A stretch of DNA of 64,000 bases. It comes from Halicephalobus mephisto (taxonomy: Eukaryota; Nematoda; Chromadorea; Rhabditida; Panagrolaimidae). Below the pieces are notes generated by a model. That model did not search any database and was not told where the DNA came from. It saw only the letters and a list, made by a program, of their open reading frames with translations. Where the stretch lies: assembly GCA_009193035.1 (NCBI GenBank), contig SWDT01000011.1, positions 310,001 to 374,000 of the forward strand. The letters run 5' to 3'. Within the stretch, counting starts at the first letter, position 1. The number at the start of each line of letters is the position of its first letter. Positions 57,990-64,000 of the stretch are shown piece by piece. The position numbers and the translations under genes are program-made.

Positions 57990-58690
57990 GATGAACCAAG
58001 CGTTTTTCGTGTCGAGATCATTAGTTACTATTTCGATCGCGATGGGACCATTAAGTTGTTATTTTGATCATGGTAGGACCAATGGTTATTATTTCGACCG
58101 TAGTGGAACCAATAACCTTTTCTCATTCGCGGTAGGACCAATAACTTCTTTTTTTTTCGTGTCAGGACCAATAATCTCTTTTTTCGTGGTAGGACCAATA
58201 ACTTCTTTTTTTTCATGGTGAGACTCATAAGTTACTATTTGATTCGTGGTAGGACCAATAATTTTTTTTTTCGTGGTAGGACCTATGACTTTTTATTTCT
58301 TTCGTGTCAGGACTAATAACTTCTTTTTTTTCATGGTGGGACTCATAAGTTGCTATTTGATTCGTGTCAGGACCAATAATCTCTTTTTTCGTGGTGGGAC
58401 CAATAACTTTTTATTTCTTTCGTGTCAGGACCAATAATCTCTTTTTTCGTGGTGGAATTAATAACTTTTTATTTTAATCATGATGGCGGTCAATAATTTT
58501 CTATTTCTTTCCTGTCAAGATTACTGATTTTCTATTCCAATCGTGTCGGGACCAATGACTTAATTTTTTCGCATCAGGACTAGTAATTTTTTATTTTCTT
58601 GCTAGGACCAACGATTTTCTATTTCGATCTTGGCAAGACCAGTAATTTTTTATTTTTTCACGTCAAGACCGACAATTCTTTTTTTTGAAA
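57990..58690. repeat. ~33-bp minisatellite TTTCGTGTCAGGACCAATAA, about twenty copies
   Basis: TTTCGTGTCAGGACCAATAA / CTTCTTTTTT alternates with TTTCGTGGTAGGACCAATAA and CATGGTGGGACTCATAAGTT variants. This is the dispersed motif read on the opposite strand. Confidence 0.92.
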
Positions 58691-59069
58691 TTCTAAGTAG
58701 GACCATGGATTTATTTACAAAGTTTTATTTGTACTTTGTTCCTTGAGAAAGTTTTAAAAATGTATGTTCTGACGTGAGACACTTGATTTTGAAGAAACAT
58801 TGACAATGGGACCATTGGTTTTTTGGGAGTCTTTTTTTTTGAAATTTTAAAAAACAAACTTGACGCGTGGCACTTGATCTTCAGGGAACACTCGTGACGA
58901 GACCCTACGTCTTCTGTTCGGCAGTTGCTTCTTCGATTTCGTAAAATTTATAATTTTTTGTTTCATTTTTAAATCGGTTTTTTGGAAGTTAATTTAATTT
59001 AATATTTCAGTTAAGTAAGAAAAAATTAATTTTAAAAAAATTCGAAACCAGCGCGAGTCAAAAAGGAGG

Positions 59070-59600
59070 ATTTCTCGATGAGGAGCAATTGCCGCCGGAG
59101 AGGATTTCTTAATGAAGAACGCCTATCGATGGAGGAGCAACTATCAGCGAAAAATAAATATTACTGTAGAAGATTTATCCTTAGGGGGACAATTGCCGCT
59201 GGGGAGCGAATATTACTGTAGAAGATTTATCCTTAGGGGGACAATTGCCGCTGGGGAGGATTTCTTAATGAAGAACGACTATCGATGGAAGAGCAACTAT
59301 CAGCGAAAAATAAATATCACCAAAGAGCAACTATTATTAGGGAAGTAACTGCCGCTGGGGAGCAAATATTACTGTAAAAGATTTATCCTTAGGGGGAGCA
59401 ATTGCCGCTGGGGAGGAACTATCATTGAAAAATAAATCCCACCGAGATTTATTTTTAGAGTAATAACTGTCATCGGGAGGTAACTGCCGCTGGGGAGGAA
59501 TTATCATTGAAAAATAAATTCCATCGAGATTTATTTTTACAGAAATGAATATCATCGGAAGGTAACTGCCGCTGGGGAGGAACTGTCATACAATCGTTTG
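59070..59600. repeat. GC-richer complex satellite with AACTGCCGCTGGGGAGG core
   Basis: The core TGCCGCTGGGGAGG or TTGCCGCTGGGGAG occurs about eight times at irregular 40-100 bp spacing. It is mixed with AATATTACTGTAGAAGATTT / ATCCTTAGGGGGA, AACTATCAGCGAAAAATAAA and TCATTGAAAAATAAATYCCA blocks in a shuffled order. A 78-codon frame across it is a repeat artefact. Confidence 0.88.
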
Positions 59601-59639
59601 TTTCTTCGAGGGGGCGTTTGAAGTGATTTTTCTGACGTG

Positions 59640-60530
59640 CATTGTTTGATTTTCAGGGATCACGTATCATAGGACCAATGATTTTATTTAATTTTTTTCT
59701 TTTTGGGACCATTTTCAAAAAAACAATCCTGATTTACGATCATTGAGCTTTAAAAAAATTTTTTGCATCGAAATTTAAAAAATTTTCTTTTTCGAAATAA
59801 TGTTATAAATAATCCTAATTTGTTCCCCGAGAATCAACCAATTTTCGCGTCAAGACCAATCCCTTTAATCTCACAATTTTCTTATTTTCCTTCTTTTCTG
59901 AAGTAATGTTCAAAACAATCCTAACTTGCTCCCCGACAGTCAACCAACTTCCGCGTCAGAATCATTAATTTTCTGTTTCTTTCATGGGAAGATCGATAAT
60001 CTTTTATCTTTCGTAGTAAGACTAATAATCTTTTATCTTTCGTGGTAGGATCAATGATGTTTTAGTTCATTCGCTGTGGGACTATTAGACTACTATTTCG
60101 ATCGTGGTGGGACTATTGGATTATTATTTCATTCGTGTCAGGACCAATAACCTCTTATTTCATTCGCGGTGGGACCATTAGGCTACTATTTCATTCGTGG
60201 TGGGACCAGTACCCTCCTATTTCATTCGCGGTGGGACTAATAAGTTATTATTTCGATCGTGTCAGGACCAATAACTTCTTATTTCATTCGCGGTGAGACC
60301 AATAACCTTTTATTTCATTCGCGGTGAGACTAATAAGTTATTATTTTTTCGTGTTAAAACTAATAATTTTTTATTTCTTTCGTGTCAAGACCAATAGTTT
60401 TTTATTTCACTCCCGACAAAACTGATAACCTTTTATTTCTTTCGTGATGAGACTATTGGTTATTATTCCGATCGCGGCAGGACTATTAACGTTTTATTTC
60501 TTTCGCGTCAGAACCAATCCCACTATTTTC
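59640..60530. repeat. ~33-bp minisatellite TTCATTCGCGGTGGGACTAA, second block
   Basis: From about 59985, TATTTCATTCGCGGTGGGAC / CAATAACCTTT, TTTCGTGTCAAGACCAATAG and related words repeat about seventeen times. It is clearly the same family as 57990-58690, split by the satellite at 59070-59600. Confidence 0.9.
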
Positions 60531-61253
60531 CGTCATTTTTAATGACATGTTTGAAGTAACGTTCTTGACACGAACGAAGCTTTATTCATTTTTCGACTAC
60601 AAGTTTAATTACTGACTTTCTTAAGTTTTCAAAGTTAATCTTTGAAATAGAACTTGACCTTGTTTATTTCTCGACTTTTCGACTTTTTTCAAAATTGAAA
60701 TATTTTTTAAAATTTCAATTTTTACGAAATTGAAGTATTTTTTAAAATTTTAATTTTTTACAAAATTGAAGTATTTTTTAATTTTAATTTTTACGAAATT
60801 TAAGTATTTTTTAAATTTTATTTTTTTTTAAATTGAAGTATTTTTTAATTTTTATTTTTTTTCAAAATTGAAGTATTTTTTAAATTATAATTTTTACGAA
60901 ATTTAAGTATTTTTTAAATTTTATTTTTTTTTAAATTGAAGTATTTTTTAATTTTTATTTTTTTTCAAAATTGAAGTATTTTTTAAATCTAATTCCTTTT
61001 ATGAAAGTTGCAAGCTTAATTTTTTGCAAAAAATCGAAAGAGTCCTCGAATCTAACGACGTCCAAAAAACTGCGCAAACAGTTGTTCCTCGTTTTTGAAA
61101 GCAAGACTGTTTGCTCGCTTTACCGAAGCAAATCCATGCTGTCGCTCTCGTTGTACTACTTTATTTTTGTTTGAGATTTTTAATACGTGATTTTTTGCAG
61201 GTTGATGTCCATGTTGATCAAATCGATAATTAAAATTCTGAAATTATTTCTGC
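60531..61253. other. Upstream region of the right-hand F-box gene
   Basis: 60680-60990 repeats AATTGAAGTATTTTTTAAAT / TTTTATTTTT about seven times. 61010-61170 is less biased (TTGCTCGCTTTACCGAAGCA) and ends at an acceptor-like TTTTTTGCAG at 61191-61200. It may be promoter, outron or a 5' UTR exon of the F-box gene. Confidence 0.45.
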
Positions 61254-61263
61254 AGTAGCCACA
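61246..61263 (+). promoter_or_regulatory. Probable spliced-leader acceptor of the right-hand F-box gene
   Basis: TTATTTCTGCAG ends at 61255, eight bases before the ATG at 61264. Confidence 0.5.
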
Positions 61264-63322
61264 ATGGACAAGCTACCAGATTCGATATTACGTCTTATTG
61301 GATCCCACGTTGCTCCAATAGACAGATTCCGGCTTCAAGCCACCTGCAAACGGTTCAAAGAAGTGTACTCCACTTGGACAGATGTTGCCATCGACATCAG
61401 AGCTGAATCCTATGGATTCTGTAAGTTTTGTAATTTTCACATACAACCTTTAAAATAATCCTCATGTCTTTATAATAATTTTCATATGTGATTTCTTACC
61501 TAATTTTCATCTATAATATTTTTACATTATCTTCATATATAATTTCTTACATAATCCTCATCTATAATATTTTTACATTATCTTTATATATAATTTCTTA
61601 CATAATTCTCATCTGTAATATTTTTATATAATCTTTATATATAATTTCTTACATAATTTTCATTTATAACTTGCGCTTATGATTTCTATATACAACTTTC
61701 ACATATAATGTTCATATGCAATTTTCACATGAACTATATATAACTTCCATATATGACTTTTATTCGTAATTTTATGTATAATTTATATCTTTTTCAAACA
61801 TGAGGTCATGCGAAATTTGCATTTTTTGACATTTGCTCTTGCATCGTCAGTGATTATTGTGTTTTTGTTTTTTTTGCAAATATTTTGAAGACCAAGTTGA
61901 ATTTTGAAAATTAAACTTTAAAACTGTTTCTATTTTCAGCGGAAAATGTGACGTCCTCGAAATGTTCCTTCCAGTTTCCAATAAGTAAAACATCGAAAGC
62001 CTCGTTCCATGTCAAGTTGACAGATCCTCATGGCAATGTGTACAGGATCAGGACAACACAGGAACGGTCGGCAAGCAAGGCGCTTAAACAACTACTTTGT
62101 AGACTCAAGGATCTCCAGGAAATCACCCTTTGGGACTCTTGTCTGACGTCGGAGTTTTCTTCGCCTTTAACTAAACTTGATTCTGTCCAAGTCCTCAGAT
62201 TATGGAACTGCTCAAAGTACTTTGAAAATAAAAAGTGAGTTTTTTCCCTTTTCAAAATATCTAGAGTTTTTGTTGTTTACTTAACCTGCAAAATTTTGTG
62301 ACTTTTCTGAATTTTGTATTTTTAGCAGTGGACAGAAATTGATCAAGGGACTGTTGTCTTTGCCTAATCTCCACAGTATCCTGGTTTTGGATTCAACGAG
62401 TGCTGGTGCTTGTGCGGCTTCCTGTAGAGCTACTTTTTCGAAATCCCTAGCTTTGAAGATCAGAGCTCCAATAGAAAATCTGCAACTTACTGGAGTATAT
62501 CTTCCTTTGAAAGCCGTAGAAGTCCTAGCAGATAATCTCGGTCATTCACTGAAAAGATTATCGATTGGATGCACATTTGGACAAGAAAAAAAAAGAATTT
62601 CAATTTTAAAAACATTACAACAAATGAGATTAATAACTGATCTGGATTTGCCTCCTTTCTTGTTCCATCTGAGCGAAAACGCCTGTCCCGACGCCGTCGT
62701 CCAGCAGGTCTTCGACGTCCTGCCCCTGAAGGCCCTGGGATTCAGACATTACAACAGTTCTGTTTTGTTCAAATTTATCGAACAACATCTTCCTGTTAAA
62801 ATTAGAGTCCTCAGAATTCACCATAATGCTAATAGAATTCCGAATTTTGCTCAATTAGGAACAGAAACAGAAATGGAAAAACCAGAAAAAAAGAGTTCAA
62901 TAAGTTCTAGGTATTCTATTTTGTCGACTTCTAGATCGAGCGTTGGATCGAACGAAAACAACAATGGACAGCAGAGACGGGATTCCATCGGGGCTGCCAC
63001 GGCCAAAGCGGTGGAATCGAGGAAGGATTCGACCATCAGTTCCTTGGCCCTCAGGAGGTTGACCATCTTCGCCGTGGAAGAAGCTAAAAGAAGGACTTTG
63101 AGATTACGAAGAAGAACATATTCTAATGTTGATGTTATTTATACTCAGGAATCTCAAGCTGGACAAGAAGTATTAGGAAGAATGGCTGAACCAATGAGAT
63201 CACCCCATGTGTATTCTAAATCAGCGAAACGAGAAATAAGGATCATCCATGGAGATCTTGTTCGTCCGATCCCCATAGCCCAATTGGGGAATGAATCTGA
63301 TTTCGAAGACTGGGAGGATTAA
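61264..63322 (+). CDS. F-box protein with leucine-rich-like middle and charged C-terminal tail
   Basis: Exons are 61264-61420, 61940-62234 and 62326-63322 (phases 1, 2), giving 482 residues. Residues 3-38 (KLPDSILRLIGSHVAPIDRF, then LQATCKRFKEVY) are an F-box that should bind Skp1 in an SCF ubiquitin ligase. About 120-330 shows leucine-rich strand patterns (LQEITLWDSCL, VQVLRLWNCS, IENLQLTGVYL, ITDLDLPPFL) that may form a solenoid for substrate binding. Residues about 345-430 are Ser/Arg/Lys-rich and probably disordered, and the end is acidic (NESDFEDWED). The gene body mixes GC-rich and AT-rich codon patches. The exon 3 acceptor is a TAGCAG tandem, so a one-residue splice variant is possible. 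Substrate and orthologue are not recognised. Confidence 0.82.
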
Positions 63323-63334
63323 GAACATCAGTTT

Positions 63335-63640
63335 TCAACGTTTCTGAAAATCGAAAAAATTTAACTTTGAAAATTTCTGAAAAATTTTTATTTTTCAAAT
63401 TTTCAGAAATCTTTGAAATTTTATTTTTTTTTAATTTTTGAAATCTTTGAACTTTGAAGGTTTCTGAAAATCAAAAAAATTTAACTTTGAAAATTTCTGA
63501 AAAATTTTTATTTTTCAAATTTTCAGAAATCTTTGAAATTTTATTTTTTTAATTTTTCTGAAATCTTCGAATTTTGAAGGTTTCTGAAAATCGGAAACAT
63601 TTAACTTTGAAGACTCCTGAAAATTCACAAATTCGAAGAC
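63335..63640 (+). repeat. Three ~120-bp tandem units in the F-box gene 3' UTR
   Basis: GTTTCTGAAAATCGAAAAAA / TTTAACTTTGAAAATTTCTG / CAAATTTTCAGAAATCTTTG repeat at about 63340, 63461 and 63581. The last unit is followed by a copy of the coding end (see findings). Confidence 0.9.
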
Positions 63641-63842
63641 TGGAAAGATTAATGAAATCCCGTGTGTACCTAATGAATACGAGTATTATCGAAAGCCTCT
63701 TGCCATTTTTGTAACGGTCTGGACCCGGTGTTGCAGACGAGCCTTGGCTCTCGAGTCACTTCGCAAATTTTATTTATTCCTTTTCTGGAATTTTCCAGAA
63801 ACAGGTGCCTTTCAGTTGTAATCGGTCCGAATTACAAATGTC

Positions 63843-63848
63843 AATAAA
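63843..63848 (+). terminator. AATAAA polyadenylation signal of the right-hand F-box gene
   Basis: TCAATAAAATC lies about 520 bases past the stop, after a less biased stretch (63655-63840) that would be the distal 3' UTR. The rest of the window to 64000 is AT-rich with no gene supported. Confidence 0.45.
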
Positions 63849-64000
63849 ATCATTTTTTTGAATATTTTTGAAATTATAAAAACATTTAAAAATCGATTTT
63901 TTTAATGAAGATTTGTGAGGAGATATTTCTGGAAGACGACCTTGAAATTGGAGGATTTTTTTAGAAAATTTTCGTTGGAAATACAGTAATCGAAGGTTTT

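Noticed and set aside
57991..58437. ORFs with repeated GPITSFF and RTNN words
   Set aside because: Frame read-through of the ~33-bp minisatellite.
4145..60530. Tandem arrays considered as CRISPR
   Set aside because: Units are contiguous diverged minisatellites without unique spacers, in a eukaryotic gene context with no cas genes.

Overview
The window is eukaryotic nuclear DNA from a rhabditid nematode, most likely Caenorhabditis or a close relative. The support is: very AT-rich non-coding DNA; introns with GTAAGT-type donors and TTTTCAG-type acceptors and no distant branch/polypyrimidine tract; acceptor-like AG sites just upstream of several start codons, as expected for spliced-leader trans-splicing; a recognisable nlp-40 neuropeptide precursor, which I know only from nematodes; and divergent F-box genes of the nematode type. 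There are no bacterial operons, CRISPR arrays or phage genes. Exon joins below were worked out by hand from splice sites, frame and family alignment from memory.

Layout. 1-139 (+) is the last exon of an unidentified gene. 616-3415 (-) is a UDP-glucuronosyltransferase. 4145-6077 is a nine-copy ~220-bp satellite built on a terminal-inverted-repeat unit. 6171-8702 (-) is an MFS transporter resembling SLC22A18/TetA. 8703-15471 is gene-poor and carries hairpin elements, minisatellites and a dispersed repeat pair. 15472-17405 (+) is nlp-40. 18536-20140 (-) is an orphan two-membrane-segment protein. A truncated tRNA-like sequence lies at 21673-21730. 22558-25697 (+) is a PCMTD1/2-type protein, followed by 26415-28680 (+) PIGB, 28766-29185 (-) eIF1 and 29944-33647 (+) CDC45. 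34028-37302 (-) is a divergent F-box-like gene. From 37303 to 61263 there is a ~24-kb stretch with no gene I can support, made of AT-rich DNA, at least ten minisatellite blocks, one clear MITE and scattered islands of less biased sequence. 61264-63322 (+) is a second F-box gene.

The genes do not form one pathway. 22.5-34 kb is a compact housekeeping block (protein repair or ubiquitin adaptor, GPI-anchor synthesis, translation initiation, replication helicase). It has a tail-to-tail PIGB/eIF1 pair 85 bp apart and a head-to-head eIF1/CDC45 pair sharing a 758-bp spacer. That spacer is filled with degenerate copies of the eIF1 5' end. The most notable non-coding theme is one short degenerate motif, about GGTCYYGAMACGAAAA, that recurs through introns and intergenic DNA and sits inside many of the independent minisatellites.
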